A stretch of 64,000 bases of DNA, taken from Gammaproteobacteria bacterium. GTDB lineage: Bacteria > Pseudomonadota > Gammaproteobacteria > Pseudomonadales > Pseudohongiellaceae. The notes under the pieces were generated by a model. The model was not told the origin of the DNA. It ran no database searches and saw only the letters and a program-made list of their open reading frames with translations. The position numbers and the translations under genes are program-made. The stretch is from the NCBI GenBank assembly GCA_024639905.1, contig JAHEGE010000006.1:186001-250000 (forward strand), written 5' to 3'. This document shows, one piece after another, positions 17,585 to 27,345 of the stretch (positions are counted from its first letter, which is position 1; the number at the start of each line of letters is the position of its first letter).

Positions 17585-19483
17585 ATGCTGCAAGACATTC
17601 GAGACAATTCTCAAGGTGTCATCGCCAAGGTAATCATCGGCCTCATAGTCGCCATATTCGTGCTTTTCGGCGCCGAGTCGCTGATCGGTGGTCTAACGCA
17701 GGCTCCAGGCGCGGCGGAAGTGAACGGCGAAGAGATTAGCGACTTCCAACTCCAGCAGGGTGTACAAGAGCTGATTAGTTCGATTGGGGGCTCTGCCGAG
17801 GGCATAGATCAATCTCTGCTCGAACAAATTGCGATGAATCAGCTGGTTGAGGAGACGCTTCTTCGGCAGTCTGCAGAGCGCGGTGCGCTGGGCATATCCG
17901 CAGCTCGAATCGATCGCGCCATCATCGAGAATCCTAATTTTCAAGTAGGCGGCCGATTCGATCCCGAATTCGCCGTCCGCACGATGAATAGTCAAGGGTT
18001 TTCTGTTCAATCTTATAAAGACGCCTTGGCGCGTCAAATGCTTCTCTCGCAGATCGTGAACGCCTATTCCTCTTCAGCTTTTGCGACCACAGAAGAGTTA
18101 CAGTCGCTGGCTGCTCTCAATGCGCAAGCGCGCGATTTTCGCTACCTGACTATTACCCCTGGCACACGCACACTAGCGGAGCCGATCACGGACGAACAGA
18201 TCGCTACTTACTACGCCGAGAATACTGCCGATTTCGTTCGCCCCGAGAGCGTGAGTATCGACTACGTCATACTTGAGAAAACCGCTCTCGCTGATTCAAT
18301 CGCACTCGAGGAAGGCGCCGTTCTTGCGCAATACGAGCTCGAGAAATCACAATTCGAAGGCTCTGCAGAGAAGCGCGCGTCGCACATCTTATTCGAAACG
18401 GGCCCCAGTTTGACCGTTGACGAAGCGCAAGCCGCGGCGGAACTGGCCATACAGCGCCTCAACTCTGGCGAAGATTTCGGCGCGCTCGCGCTTGAGCTTT
18501 CGAGTGATCAGATCTCTGCAGAAGAGGGCGGCGATATTGGTTTTAGTGACGGGTCTGCCTTTCCTGAAGAAATAGAAGAGGCGCTTATAGCGCTTAGCGT
18601 AGGCGAGATTTCAGCCCCCGTTCAGACTGATTTCGGCGTGCACGTCGTCCAGCTAACCGAAGACAATACGGCTGTCTTTCAGGACTTCGCTGAAGTGGAA
18701 GCGCGCATCGAGCGCGACCTGAAGTCAGCCGAGGTTGAACAACTTTATGCCGGCGCCCTGTCTGATTTGTCTAACCTCGCGTTCGAATCTTCAGATTTGA
18801 GCCGCTTGTCAGAAGAGCTGAATCTCCCAATATTAACGAGTGGCTCTTTCGACCGAAGCGGGGGCGGCGGTTTACTCTCGGAACAGGCGGTAATCGACGC
18901 TGCCTTCAGTGATGAAGTCATGCTCGACGGTAATAACAGCGATGCCATTGAACTCGGGACCGATCGCGCCGTCGTGTTGCGCTTGAATACTCTGACTCCA
19001 GAAGGTGTTTACCCGCTCGAGGAAGTGGAGCCGCGTATTGCGGTCGCCTTGCGCTCGCAGATGGAGCGTGATGCGGTAGCCGCCTTGGGTGATGAACTCG
19101 TCTCGCTTCTCGAGCAAGGCGAAGACCTGAGCGACTTTTTGGCGAATAACGAACTGAGCTGGCGCGAGGGTGATGCCGTGCGCCGCTCCCAGAGCGCAAT
19201 CAATCGTGAAATAGTGGAGGCGGTATTTGCGCTACCTACACCTACTAATGATGGCGTCGAGCGTGCGGAACTGAGTCTCGCTAACGGGACCTTCGTTGTT
19301 GCGGAGCTGTCTAATGTAGTCGAAGGTGATTTCGAGGCACTCAGTGAAGCTGAGCGCGACGCGATGCGAGCAAGCGTTGTTCGTGATGGCGGCAGTAACG
19401 AGCTGCGCGCGTTTGTCGCTAATTTGCGCGAGTCAGGCTCGGTAGTAATTAATGAGTTCGCTGCAGACGAAAGTGAGTTCTAG
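17585..19483 (+). CDS. ppiD: PpiD, periplasmic folding chaperone anchored in the inner membrane
   Basis: A 632-residue SurA/PpiD-type protein. It begins MLQDIRDNSQGVIAKVIIGL, a short cytoplasmic end plus one membrane anchor (about residues 13-36). A SurA-N-like domain and a parvulin (PPIC) domain follow at about 258-360, with RASHILFE, GGDIGFSDGS and APVQTDFGVHVVQL. PpiD helps proteins leaving the Sec channel. It starts 89 bases after the hupB terminator and ends before a strong terminator. Confidence 0.95.
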   Translation: MLQDIRDNSQGVIAKVIIGLIVAIFVLFGAESLIGGLTQAPGAAEVNGEEISDFQLQQGVQELISSIGGSAEGIDQSLLEQIAMNQLVEETLLRQSAERGALGISAARIDRAIIENPNFQVGGRFDPEFAVRTMNSQGFSVQSYKDALARQMLLSQIVNAYSSSAFATTEELQSLAALNAQARDFRYLTITPGTRTLAEPITDEQIATYYAENTADFVRPESVSIDYVILEKTALADSIALEEGAVLAQYELEKSQFEGSAEKRASHILFETGPSLTVDEAQAAAELAIQRLNSGEDFGALALELSSDQISAEEGGDIGFSDGSAFPEEIEEALIALSVGEISAPVQTDFGVHVVQLTEDNTAVFQDFAEVEARIERDLKSAEVEQLYAGALSDLSNLAFESSDLSRLSEELNLPILTSGSFDRSGGGGLLSEQAVIDAAFSDEVMLDGNNSDAIELGTDRAVVLRLNTLTPEGVYPLEEVEPRIAVALRSQMERDAVAALGDELVSLLEQGEDLSDFLANNELSWREGDAVRRSQSAINREIVEAVFALPTPTNDGVERAELSLANGTFVVAELSNVVEGDFEALSEAERDAMRASVVRDGGSNELRAFVANLRESGSVVINEFAADESEF

Positions 19484-19515
19484 TCTTAAGCATTAACGAT
19501 TCGCTTAAAACCAAA

Positions 19516-19544
19516 ACGCCGCGATACTCGCGGCGTTTTTTTTT
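19516..19544. terminator. Terminator between ppiD and fabI
   Basis: ACGCCGCGA and TCGCGGCGT form a perfect nine-base stem with loop TAC, followed by nine T residues. A four-base A run on the other side (AAAA at 19513-19516) gives weaker termination for the convergent fabI transcript. Confidence 0.9.
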
Positions 19545-19571
19545 GCGGCTATCTTGCTCAGTGCAGCAAAG

Positions 19572-20366
19572 CTACTCTGCTTGCTCGAGGGAACCCATCG
19601 CGGTGGTGTTAAATCCGCCGTCAACATACAGTATCTCGCCGCTGATTCCAGAGGCTAGATCCGAGCAAAGAAAGCTTGCCGCATTTCCCACTTCCTCGAT
19701 GGTGACATTGCGCCTCAGAGGAGTCTGCTTTGCATTGTGTTCTAGCATCTTTCTGAAGCTCTTAATGCCTGCTGCTGCCAGTGTTTTGATGGGTCCTGCC
19801 GAAATAGCGTTGACTCGAATGCCTTTCGGTCCGAGCGCCGATGCCATATAGCGAACGTTGGCCTCAAGGCTCGCTTTGGCCAGCCCCATGACGTTGTAAT
19901 TGGGCAGGCTACGGACGGCGCCGAGGTAGCTCAGCGTGAGGAGCGAGCCATTCCGTCCCTCCATCAGTTTGGCACCCGCCTTGGCTAAGGCGACAAGGCT
20001 GTAGGAGCTTATTTCGTGCGCGAGGTTAAAGCCTGCGCGTGTGGTGACGTCGACGTAATTGCCGTCCAGTTCGTTGCCCGGTGCGAAGGCGAGGCAATGG
20101 ACGATACAGTCGATACCGTCCCACTGCTTACCGAGGTCGTCGAACAGCGCGTCGATTTGCTCATCGCTTGTGACATCGCAGGGAAAGACGAGGGACGAGT
20201 CCCAGCCGGCCGCAAATTTCTCTACGCGTTCCTTGAGCTTGTCCCCCTGGTAGGTGAATGCAAGCTCAGCACCTTCCCTGTGCATCGCCTCAGCAATGCC
20301 TGAGGCGATAGAGAGTTTACTCGCGACTCCGAGAATAAGTACCTTCTTTCCTGTCATATAACCCAT
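19572..20366 (-). CDS. fabI: FabI, enoyl-ACP reductase (NADH)
   Basis: A 264-residue short-chain dehydrogenase that catalyses the last reductive step of fatty-acid elongation. Visible are the FabI-type cofactor motif [13 protein letters not shown] in place of the usual GxxxGxG, the [10 protein letters not shown] segment, and the catalytic Tyr-x6-Lys pair in YNVMGLAKA. The C-terminus has [14 protein letters not shown] and [16 protein letters not shown] eight bases before the ATG fixes the start. It is probably transcribed separately from the peptide transporter upstream. Confidence 0.97.
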   Translation of the reverse strand: MGYMTGKKVLILGVASKLSIASGIAEAMHREGAELAFTYQGDKLKERVEKFAAGWDSSLVFPCDVTSDEQIDALFDDLGKQWDGIDCIVHCLAFAPGNELDGNYVDVTTRAGFNLAHEISSYSLVALAKAGAKLMEGRNGSLLTLSYLGAVRSLPNYNVMGLAKASLEANVRYMASALGPKGIRVNAISAGPIKTLAAAGIKSFRKMLEHNAKQTPLRRNVTIEEVGNAASFLCSDLASGISGEILYVDGGFNTTAMGSLEQAE

Positions 20367-20410
20367 GCAAAAAACTCCTTTTGCTGCTATTCGATTAAAT
20401 GCGCTGTGCC

Positions 20411-21961
20411 TTAGGCATTGTGCATGTAGTGTTTAATTATCGGCACCAAGGCCAATGCCAAGAGGCCCGCCGCGATACTATAGAGACCGGCGGTCTGGTA
20501 GACGTCCATATAGGTTTGCAGGGCAGCAGCAGGATCGGCCACTTCTCCGCGTATGGTGGCGGAGCCGGTCATCGCGGCGATAGTGCCGGAGACGTAATTT
20601 CCGGCAGCGGATGCGAGGAACCAGCAGCCCATCATCATCCCCACGACGCTCGGTACGGAAAGTTTGGATGTCATAGAAAGCCCAACGGGTGAGATACAGA
20701 GTTCACCGGTTGTGTGCAGTAAGTACAGTAAGACGATCCACAGCACGGCGACCTGAGTTGGGTCGGTTGCAAGCCCTGCGCCGTAAACTAAAAGGAGGAA
20801 ACCCAGGCCGAGTTGGATGAGAGAGAGTGCAAACTTGGTTGGAGTCGATGGCTCCCAGCCGCGCTTAGCAAGAGTAAGCCATAGGATGTTAAACAGCGGT
20901 GCGAGAGTGATGATGAAGAATGCATTAATAGACTGAAAGGCTGCCGCAGGGATTTCGAATCCGAAGACCACCCGATCGACATTGCGATCCGTCATCAGAC
21001 TTAGCGAGCTCGCAGTCTGTTCGAACAAAGACCAGAAAATAACTTGGTAGCTCATCAGAAATAGTGCGATCAGCATGCGGTCGCGATCTACTGGCTCGCA
21101 TTTAGTAAACGCGTATATCACGACGAGTGCCACAGCGATGACGAGGGACGCGCCGAGCAGGCCGCCAACAACCGAGGGCATCTGCATTAGCTGCCAGCAC
21201 AGAAAGACTCCGATAAAACTCGCGAGATAGATTATCCATTCCTGACTAAGGCCGAGTCGGGTTTTCGCTGCGAGCAAGGCTGGCTGCTTGGGCTCTCCTG
21301 CGCCGCCGAACAGGTGCTTGCCTTTCAGGAAAACGACGAGACCAGCGAGCATGCCTACGCCGGCGGCGCCGAATCCCCAGCTAAAGCCTTTGTACTGCAG
21401 CAAGAAGCCGCAAATAATGGCGCCTAAGAAAGAGCCCAGGTTTATGCCCATGTAAAAAAGTGTATAGGCCCCATCACGGCGGGGGTCTTCACGCTCGTAC
21501 AGCGAGCCTACGAGGGTCGATATATTGCCTTTCAGAAAGCCTACTCCGACTATGATCAGAGCGAGCGAGAAATAGAAGGTTTGCAGATAGAACGTGTCGC
21601 GAATAACTTGCAGGCCGCTAGCTCCTGCCTGCTCAACGGCCTGCGTGCCTTCGAGTGCCATTCCAAGGTGGCCAGCGACGAGCAGCAGCGCGCCAAGAAC
21701 GACCGCCTTGCTCGGCCCGAGGTAGCGGTCCGCGATGATGCCCCCCAAAACCGGTGTGATATACACAAGGGAGATGTAGGCGCCAAATATGCCGGCAGCT
21801 GTCTCGTCACTGAACAGGAAATGCTGAGTGAGATAAAAGATGAGCAGGGCGCGCATACCGTAATAGCTGAATCGCTCCCACATCTCCGTTAGAAAACAAA
21901 TGACGAGGGCTTTGGGATGGCCGAAAAATTCTCTGCCGTGGTTCGTTGTTGTAGTGGTCAT
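20411..21961 (-). CDS. Proton-dependent oligopeptide transporter (POT/PTR family, DtpT/DtpA-like)
   Basis: A 516-residue inner-membrane protein with about 14 hydrophobic segments. The POT signature [19 protein letters not shown] near the N-terminus contains the ExxER proton-coupling motif. The second signature region [19 protein letters not shown] follows, and [12 protein letters not shown] is in the C-terminal half. It should import di- and tripeptides with protons. The exact Dtp subtype cannot be told by eye. Confidence 0.93.
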   Translation of the reverse strand: MTTTTTNHGREFFGHPKALVICFLTEMWERFSYYGMRALLIFYLTQHFLFSDETAAGIFGAYISLVYITPVLGGIIADRYLGPSKAVVLGALLLVAGHLGMALEGTQAVEQAGASGLQVIRDTFYLQTFYFSLALIIVGVGFLKGNISTLVGSLYEREDPRRDGAYTLFYMGINLGSFLGAIICGFLLQYKGFSWGFGAAGVGMLAGLVVFLKGKHLFGGAGEPKQPALLAAKTRLGLSQEWIIYLASFIGVFLCWQLMQMPSVVGGLLGASLVIAVALVVIYAFTKCEPVDRDRMLIALFLMSYQVIFWSLFEQTASSLSLMTDRNVDRVVFGFEIPAAAFQSINAFFIITLAPLFNILWLTLAKRGWEPSTPTKFALSLIQLGLGFLLLVYGAGLATDPTQVAVLWIVLLYLLHTTGELCISPVGLSMTSKLSVPSVVGMMMGCWFLASAAGNYVSGTIAAMTGSATIRGEVADPAAALQTYMDVYQTAGLYSIAAGLLALALVPIIKHYMHNA

Positions 21962-22003
21962 GTTTGGTCTGTAGTTCCTAGTTTCGGATTCCTGGTCGAT
22001 AAT

Positions 22004-23440
22004 CTAGTCGGTAGCCGTGCTGAAGGCGTCTGGGCTTGCGAGTTTCAAGCGTTGGCCTGGCTGTAAAATGGAGTCGAGCTCTAGGCCGTTGAGTTGTCTA
22101 ATATCCGTCGAGCGAAGGTCATAGCGCCGAGCGATCGACCACAAGTTGTCCCCGCTGCGTACAACATAGGTCGAGGGCACATTCGCTACACCTGTTGATC
22201 TTCTCGCCTCAAGGGTGGCGAGCGTGCTCGCTGATATAGCGCCATTACTTTGCGGTACGAGTAGCGATTCGCCCGCTACGATGCGGGTACCTTTAAGGCC
22301 GTTCACTCTTTGCAAAACTTCAACGCGAGTACCGAGTCGGCGCGCGATCGCGCCTAAGGTATCGCCTGATTTTATTGCATAACGATCGAATGTAACGAGT
22401 GAGTCGCTATCCAGTTCGCGCAGTGCGATTTCGAACCTTTGAGCGGCTGCTGGATAGAACGCGAGTGATTGAGCTGGACTTGGCGGTGTGGCCCATTGGC
22501 GGAAGCGAGGGTTCAGAGACTCTAGTTCCGCAAGGCTTATGCCGGCCAGGTCAGCGGCGCGCTTGAGGTCTATTTGTTGCTCAACACGCACGCGGGCCAA
22601 TGCGGGTTGATTGGCAATCGCCTCGAGCGTTACACCGTAGTCTTCGGGTGCGGCGATGACCCGCGCTAACGCCAAAATTCGTGGGACGTGGGCGCGAGTC
22701 TCTCCAGTAACAGGCAGGTGCCAGAACGGCGATTGTTCCGCAACGAAATCAGTCTTTGCGGCTCGTCTCTTGATAGCTCGCCGGACATTGCCACCGCCGG
22801 TGTTGTAAGCGGCGAGTGCGAGAAGCCAGTCTTGATCGAACTCAGTGTAGAGCTCCTCCAAATAATCTAGCGCGGCGCGAGTTGATTCGCGTGGATCCCG
22901 ACGTTCGTCAATCCACCAATCTTGAGTGAGGCCATGGCTGCGCCCTGTCCGCGGCATGAATTGCCAGAGGCCTACTGCACTCTGACGCGAGTGCGCAGTC
23001 GGGCTAAACGCGCTTTCGACGAAAGGAACTAAGGCGAGTTCTAGTGGTAAACCGCGCGCGTCGACCTGCTCGACAACGTCGAAAAGAAAGGGCCGTGCCC
23101 GTTCGATCACGATATCGAAGTAGGCTTGCTCATCGCGATAACGAGAAAGCTGCTTCTCGACTTCAGGGTGGGAGTACTCAAGTTGTAACTGGAATCCCGC
23201 TCGAAGGCGTGGCCAGAGCTCAGCATAGTCTTCGGGCTGCTTCTTGGGCTGTTCCTGAGTAGCCTCGGCTATATGTACACCTGGGCGTATTGCTCCCTTT
23301 TCGAGTGTGGGTGAGGACTCGGGTTCAAGAACAGCTTGTTCCTGTTGAGGTATCGACGAGCACGCGGCGAGGAGTGCTAGCGCGAACAACGACGCGTGCT
23401 TTAAGGGCGCTAGGCGTATCGTCAAAATTCGTCTTTCCAC
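22004..23440 (-). CDS. mltD: MltD, membrane-bound lytic murein transglycosylase D with two LysM repeats
   Basis: A 478-residue lipoprotein: the N-terminal lipobox LLAAC (Cys27) predicts an outer-membrane anchor. The SLT domain (about residues 125-240) has the catalytic Glu in PFVESAFSP, then GLWQFMPRTGR and LLALAAYNTGGGNV. Two peptidoglycan-binding LysM repeats follow (about 354-397 and 423-468: YAIKSGDTLGAIARRLG and YVVRSGDNLWSIARRY). It starts with GTG and overlaps the gloB stop by 19 bases, an order seen also in pseudomonads. A TTG five codons in is an alternative start. Confidence 0.94.
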   Translation of the reverse strand: MERRILTIRLAPLKHASLFALALLAACSSIPQQEQAVLEPESSPTLEKGAIRPGVHIAEATQEQPKKQPEDYAELWPRLRAGFQLQLEYSHPEVEKQLSRYRDEQAYFDIVIERARPFLFDVVEQVDARGLPLELALVPFVESAFSPTAHSRQSAVGLWQFMPRTGRSHGLTQDWWIDERRDPRESTRAALDYLEELYTEFDQDWLLALAAYNTGGGNVRRAIKRRAAKTDFVAEQSPFWHLPVTGETRAHVPRILALARVIAAPEDYGVTLEAIANQPALARVRVEQQIDLKRAADLAGISLAELESLNPRFRQWATPPSPAQSLAFYPAAAQRFEIALRELDSDSLVTFDRYAIKSGDTLGAIARRLGTRVEVLQRVNGLKGTRIVAGESLLVPQSNGAISASTLATLEARRSTGVANVPSTYVVRSGDNLWSIARRYDLRSTDIRQLNGLELDSILQPGQRLKLASPDAFSTATD

Positions 23441-24207
23441 GCACGGATCGCGGCGAAAGCCTCGACTGGGGTTGCGGGTCTTACACCGGAAAACTTTTCG
23501 GCTGCTGCGATCACACTGGCTTCCTTGCAGCGTAGGAAAGGGTTGGTTGCAAGTTCGAGTTCTAGAGTCGATGGCAGCGTCATTTCGTTAGCTGCGAGGA
23601 GCGCGTCGACGGCGACAGCGCGGGAACTCAGTTCGGTATTCGCAGGTTCGCAAGCTTTAGCGAAGCGCAGATTCGCTTGGGTGTATTCATGGGTGCAGTA
23701 GACTTCAGTCTCGGGGGGCAGCTCTGCGAGTTTATTGAGGCTACCCAGCATCTGTTCTGGAGTGCCTTCGAACAAGCGGCCGCAGCCTCCTGCGAAAAGC
23801 GTATCTCCGCATAACAGTCGGCTAGGGTTCTTTGTGTCGCTAGGGATGACAAAAGCGATGTGATCGAGTGTATGGCCTGGGACCTCGACCACGCGGAGAG
23901 ACGATCCCATGATCTCGACGCTGTCGCCCTCGGCAACGCGCTCTGTAATACCAGTGATCGCTGGATTTTGCGGTCCAATCACTCGGCAGTGATGCTGCGC
24001 AGCGAGCGCCGCTATTCCCCCGGTGTGATCGGGGTGGTGATGTGTGATGAGTAGGCAATCGAGTCGAAGATCGTTGGCCTCGATATAGGCCTGAACGGGT
24101 GCGGGGTCGCCAGGATCGACGGCGCAAATACTGCGGCCATCATCGCTAGTGAGAATCCAGATATAGTTGTCTTGAAACGCGGGCAACGCGCTAATCGAGT
24201 GAATCAT
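23422..24207 (-). CDS. gloB: GloB, hydroxyacylglutathione hydrolase (glyoxalase II)
   Basis: A metallo-beta-lactamase-fold enzyme that hydrolyses S-lactoylglutathione in methylglyoxal detoxification. The metal site THHHPDHTGG, the metal-ligand GHTLDHIAFV, CGDTLFAGGCGRLFEG and CTHEYTQANLRFA are all typical. I use the ATG at 24207, where the family's MIHSISALPAFQDNYIW start is; an in-frame extension to 24270 lacks family support. It is divergent from the methyltransferase gene. Confidence 0.96.
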   Translation of the reverse strand: MIHSISALPAFQDNYIWILTSDDGRSICAVDPGDPAPVQAYIEANDLRLDCLLITHHHPDHTGGIAALAAQHHCRVIGPQNPAITGITERVAEGDSVEIMGSSLRVVEVPGHTLDHIAFVIPSDTKNPSRLLCGDTLFAGGCGRLFEGTPEQMLGSLNKLAELPPETEVYCTHEYTQANLRFAKACEPANTELSSRAVAVDALLAANEMTLPSTLELELATNPFLRCKEASVIAAAEKFSGVRPATPVEAFAAIRAWKDEF

Positions 24208-24333
24208 AACAAGCCTGTTAGGTGTCGGGGTGGCTTCGCGCTGGGCGCTAGTTGATAGTGTGTCGCACACCGCTATGATATAAGGATTCCTTACGATTAC
24301 AACAAGTAAGAGGCGCGTTAGGGAGGTCTAAGC

Positions 24334-25203
24334 GTGGCTGCTGAGAAGTTTTCTAGAGTCGAAGTCCGTCGTCGCTTACTCGCGGGATTTCGGCAAACGC
24401 CCTCGCTCTCGGGCTGTGCGCAAGCATTCGTGGGCTGGTTGGGTTCTGAGGCAGGCAAGGAGCTGATGGCGGCCGAGGCGCGTGCACTAGAACGATCTTT
24501 GGAAACGATGTTCGGCTATCACATCCTGCAACTCGGAGGCAGCAGGGCCGCTAGCCTCATCGCGTCTAGCCCAATAGGGCACAAAATCTATTTCAATGGC
24601 GTGGGGTCAGACTCCGATCCGAGTCAGTCCGCCTTTGCAGCGCTCGAGGCGTTGCCATTGCAGACGGCCTCAATCGATGTGGTAGTTATTCACCACGCGC
24701 TTGAGTTTTCAGCCGACAGTCGCGCAGTGCTTCGTGAGGCAGTACGTGTGTTGAGGCCAGGGGGGCAGCTGCTGCTCTACGGATTTCAGCCGTGGAGTGC
24801 ATGGGGCGTGAAGCGGGCGGTGTCTCGTGTGCTTTGTGCGATGCAATCGGTGCCTGCCTCGGCGCCATGGTGTGGGCGCTTTCGCTCGGCCGGTCGCCTC
24901 GCCGATTGGCTCGCACTATTAGAGATTCAAGTGCAATGCTCTACCGACCTAGTGCATGGCCTGCCTTTAGAGGGGGATTGGGTGCGCGCGAAGCTGGGGC
25001 CTCTGTCGGCTACCGCAGAGCGTTGGGGTGTGCGGCTGGCAAGCCCCTTAGGGTCGGTGGTGCTGCTGCAGGGGCTTAAGCAAAGCCGACCAGTCAATCC
25101 GCTTCCGCTTGCGTGGGCTCGGCCGCTTAAAGGTCCTCTCGTTACTCCGGCGCCTACACTACGAGGTCATTCGCGTCAGGGTAGGGTATCATTCGACGAT
25201 TAA
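24334..25203 (+). CDS. Class I SAM-dependent methyltransferase (YafS-like)
   Basis: A 289-residue protein with a Methyltransf_11-type core: [24 protein letters not shown] corresponds to motif IV and [11 protein letters not shown] to motif V. The N-terminal SAM loop is poorly conserved (LGGSRAASL). The place between gloB and rnhA is the place of yafS in enterics and of a similar gene in pseudomonads. The substrate is unknown. The GTG start has a GGGAGG ribosome binding site seven bases upstream. Its 3' end is close to rnhA. Confidence 0.85.
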   Translation: MAAEKFSRVEVRRRLLAGFRQTPSLSGCAQAFVGWLGSEAGKELMAAEARALERSLETMFGYHILQLGGSRAASLIASSPIGHKIYFNGVGSDSDPSQSAFAALEALPLQTASIDVVVIHHALEFSADSRAVLREAVRVLRPGGQLLLYGFQPWSAWGVKRAVSRVLCAMQSVPASAPWCGRFRSAGRLADWLALLEIQVQCSTDLVHGLPLEGDWVRAKLGPLSATAERWGVRLASPLGSVVLLQGLKQSRPVNPLPLAWARPLKGPLVTPAPTLRGHSRQGRVSFDD

Positions 25204-25276
25204 CTGCAGTTGCGCAATGGTTTGCTACAGCGAGCGGATGAGCTCGGTGCGTCAGGCACCTGTGTCGAGAGGTTAC

Positions 25277-25717
25277 ATGACAAAAACGGTAGAAATATTC
25301 ACCGACGGAGCTTGTAAAGGTAATCCTGGCCCCGGCGGTTGGGGTGCGCTACTACGCTTCGGTGATTCTGAGAAAAGTCTCTATGGGGGCGAAGCACAGA
25401 CGACTAATAACCGCATGGAACTTATGGCGGTGATTCGGGCGTTGGAGGCAATGACTGAGCCGTGTAAGGTCGTGGTCACGACCGACTCGAAGTATGTATT
25501 GCAAGGCATGACTGAGTGGTTGACTAACTGGAAGCGTCGAAATTGGCTTACCGCGGCGAAAAAACCGGTTCTCAATGCTGACCTCTGGCGAAGACTAGAC
25601 GAAGCTGCCCAGCGGCACGAGCTAGAATGGCATTGGGTAAAAGGCCACAGTGGGCACCGAGAAAACGAGATCGCGGATGAACTCGCAAACCGCGGTATCG
25701 ATGAACTAAGCGATTGA
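25277..25717 (+). CDS. rnhA: Ribonuclease HI
   Basis: It degrades the RNA strand of RNA-DNA hybrids. The 146-residue protein has all four catalytic acids at the E. coli numbering: Asp10 ([11 protein letters not shown]), Glu48 (NNRMEL), Asp70 (TTDSKYV) and Asp134 (IADELAN). The basic handle [10 protein letters not shown] is present. I place the start at the ATG at 25277 because the in-frame region upstream overlaps the methyltransferase gene and is unlike the family. dnaQ follows on the same strand 47 bases later. Confidence 0.97.
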   Translation: MTKTVEIFTDGACKGNPGPGGWGALLRFGDSEKSLYGGEAQTTNNRMELMAVIRALEAMTEPCKVVVTTDSKYVLQGMTEWLTNWKRRNWLTAAKKPVLNADLWRRLDEAAQRHELEWHWVKGHSGHRENEIADELANRGIDELSD

Positions 25718-25764
25718 CGCCATTGGTGTCATGACAACAGGAACGAGCAGGGTTTAGCAACGCT

Positions 25765-26499
25765 ATGCGCCAAGTGGTACTGGATACAGAGACGACCGGA
25801 CTAGATCCGTCGCAGGGGCACCGAGTTATCGAGATCGGCTGTGTGGAGATCGTCAATCGAAAGTTGACGCATCGTCACTATCATTGCTACCTCAACCCCG
25901 ATCGAGACATCGATGCTGCCGCCATTGAAGTGCACGGTATTACCAGCGCATTCCTAGCGGATAAACCGCGCTTTTATCAAGTTGAAGACGAGTTCCTCGC
26001 GTTCATCAAAGGCGCTGAACTCATCATCCACAATGCGCCATTTGATATGGGCTTTCTCGATGCTGAGCTTAAACGCAGCGGTGCTCAGAACGCACCGATG
26101 GTGGATCATTGCTCTGTGCTCGATAGCTTGATCCTTGCACGACAGAAGCATCCGGGACAACGCAATAGCCTTGACGCTCTGTGTAAGCGTTACGGGGTCG
26201 ACAATACCCAGCGCGACTTGCACGGCGCGCTGCTCGATGCCGAGATTCTCGCTGATCTGTATCTGGTAATGACTAGCGGCCAGCGTGATTTGCTGCTCCG
26301 TGAAGAGGATGCCGAGGGCGATGGCTCGCAAGCTCAGCGCGTGCGTTCGACTCGAGTGCGTCCCCAGCTCGAGGTGTTAAGAGCGAAGCCGACTGAGCTT
26401 GCGCAACATTCTGCGCGCCTAGAAGAAATTGCCAACGCGTGTGAGCAAGGTGCGCTATGGAATACCCTCGCCGCGCCAGCACAGCAGGAGATAACATGA
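25765..26499 (+). CDS. dnaQ: DnaQ, DNA polymerase III epsilon subunit (proofreading 3'-5' exonuclease)
   Basis: A 244-residue DEDDh exonuclease. ExoI has Asp7 and Glu9 (VLDTETTGLDP), ExoII is HNAPFDMGFLD, and ExoIII is HGALLDAEILADLY with the catalytic His and Asp. The C-terminal tail binds the alpha subunit. Unlike in enterics, where rnhA and dnaQ diverge, both run the same way here. The stop overlaps the nudC start by four bases (ATGA). Confidence 0.97.
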   Translation: MRQVVLDTETTGLDPSQGHRVIEIGCVEIVNRKLTHRHYHCYLNPDRDIDAAAIEVHGITSAFLADKPRFYQVEDEFLAFIKGAELIIHNAPFDMGFLDAELKRSGAQNAPMVDHCSVLDSLILARQKHPGQRNSLDALCKRYGVDNTQRDLHGALLDAEILADLYLVMTSGQRDLLLREEDAEGDGSQAQRVRSTRVRPQLEVLRAKPTELAQHSARLEEIANACEQGALWNTLAAPAQQEIT

Positions 26500-27341
26500 G
26501 TTTGAGTTCCGAGACGCCGCGTCCCTTTTTCCTGAGCCCACAGGATTTACGCATCGATGACCGCTTCATCCTTTTTTTCGAGAACAAAATAGTGGCCGAC
26601 GGCGCAACGCCGTTCTGGACTCTGGAGTCAATCGATCCGACGGTAGTTATCAGTGGTCGCTTGCTTAGAGTCGAGATCGACTCAGGTCCAGAGTTTATTG
26701 CGGTGTATCTAGACTCGTCACCCGAGCAAAGCTTGCCCAGCGCCGATCTTATTTCTTTGCGTAGCTTGTTATTCGCTGACTCGCCGGAATTTTTTAGGAC
26801 AGCGGGAGTCGCGAATCAACTCGACGAATGGCTGCAAGGGCACCGATACTGTGGCAGCTGTGGCGCGAAGACGCAGCCCCACGCGTCTGAGCGAGCGCTT
26901 GTGTGTCTACCCTGTGCAAGGCATTTCTACCCCCGCATCAACCCCTGTGTCATCGTGCTAGTCGTGCGCGGCGAGGAAATACTGTTAGCGAAGAGCTCGC
27001 GTCACAACGCCGATTTCTACTCTTGCCTCGCTGGATTTATGGAAGTAGGGGAGGCCCCGGAAGATACCGTTAGGCGTGAAGTTTTCGAAGAGGTAGGCGT
27101 AAAAGTTTCGAGTGTCGAATACATTTCTAGTCAGTCTTGGCCATTTCCCTCGCAGCTGATGCTTGGCTTTATCGCGCATTACGAGTCCGGAGAGATTGTT
27201 CCAGAGCCGAGCGAAATAGCCGATGCACAATGGTTTTTGCCGGATGCCTTACCCACAGTTCCTTCGGCCGCCATTAGCGTTGCCGGCGGCTTGATAGATC
27301 ATTACCTAACGCGCGTTGCGCGTGTTGAAGAACAAGGATAA
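26496..27341 (+). CDS. nudC: NudC, NADH pyrophosphatase / NAD-cap RNA decapping hydrolase
   Basis: A Nudix enzyme that cleaves NAD(H) and removes 5' NAD caps from RNA. A zinc ribbon lies at about residues 120-145 (CGSCGAKT and CLPCARHFYPRINP). The Nudix box follows (GFMEVGEAPEDTVRREVFEE), with SQSWPFPSQLMLGF, the NudC-specific SQPWPFPxS-type motif. I chose the ATG at 26496, overlapping the dnaQ stop and behind AGGAG. The longer frame from 26457 lies wholly within dnaQ. Confidence 0.95.
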   Translation: MSLSSETPRPFFLSPQDLRIDDRFILFFENKIVADGATPFWTLESIDPTVVISGRLLRVEIDSGPEFIAVYLDSSPEQSLPSADLISLRSLLFADSPEFFRTAGVANQLDEWLQGHRYCGSCGAKTQPHASERALVCLPCARHFYPRINPCVIVLVVRGEEILLAKSSRHNADFYSCLAGFMEVGEAPEDTVRREVFEEVGVKVSSVEYISSQSWPFPSQLMLGFIAHYESGEIVPEPSEIADAQWFLPDALPTVPSAAISVAGGLIDHYLTRVARVEEQG

Positions 27342-27345
27342 AGAC

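Noticed and set aside
24208..24270. N-terminal extension of GloB
   Set aside because: The extra 21 residues are not seen in the family, and the internal ATG at 24207 gives the normal N-terminus.
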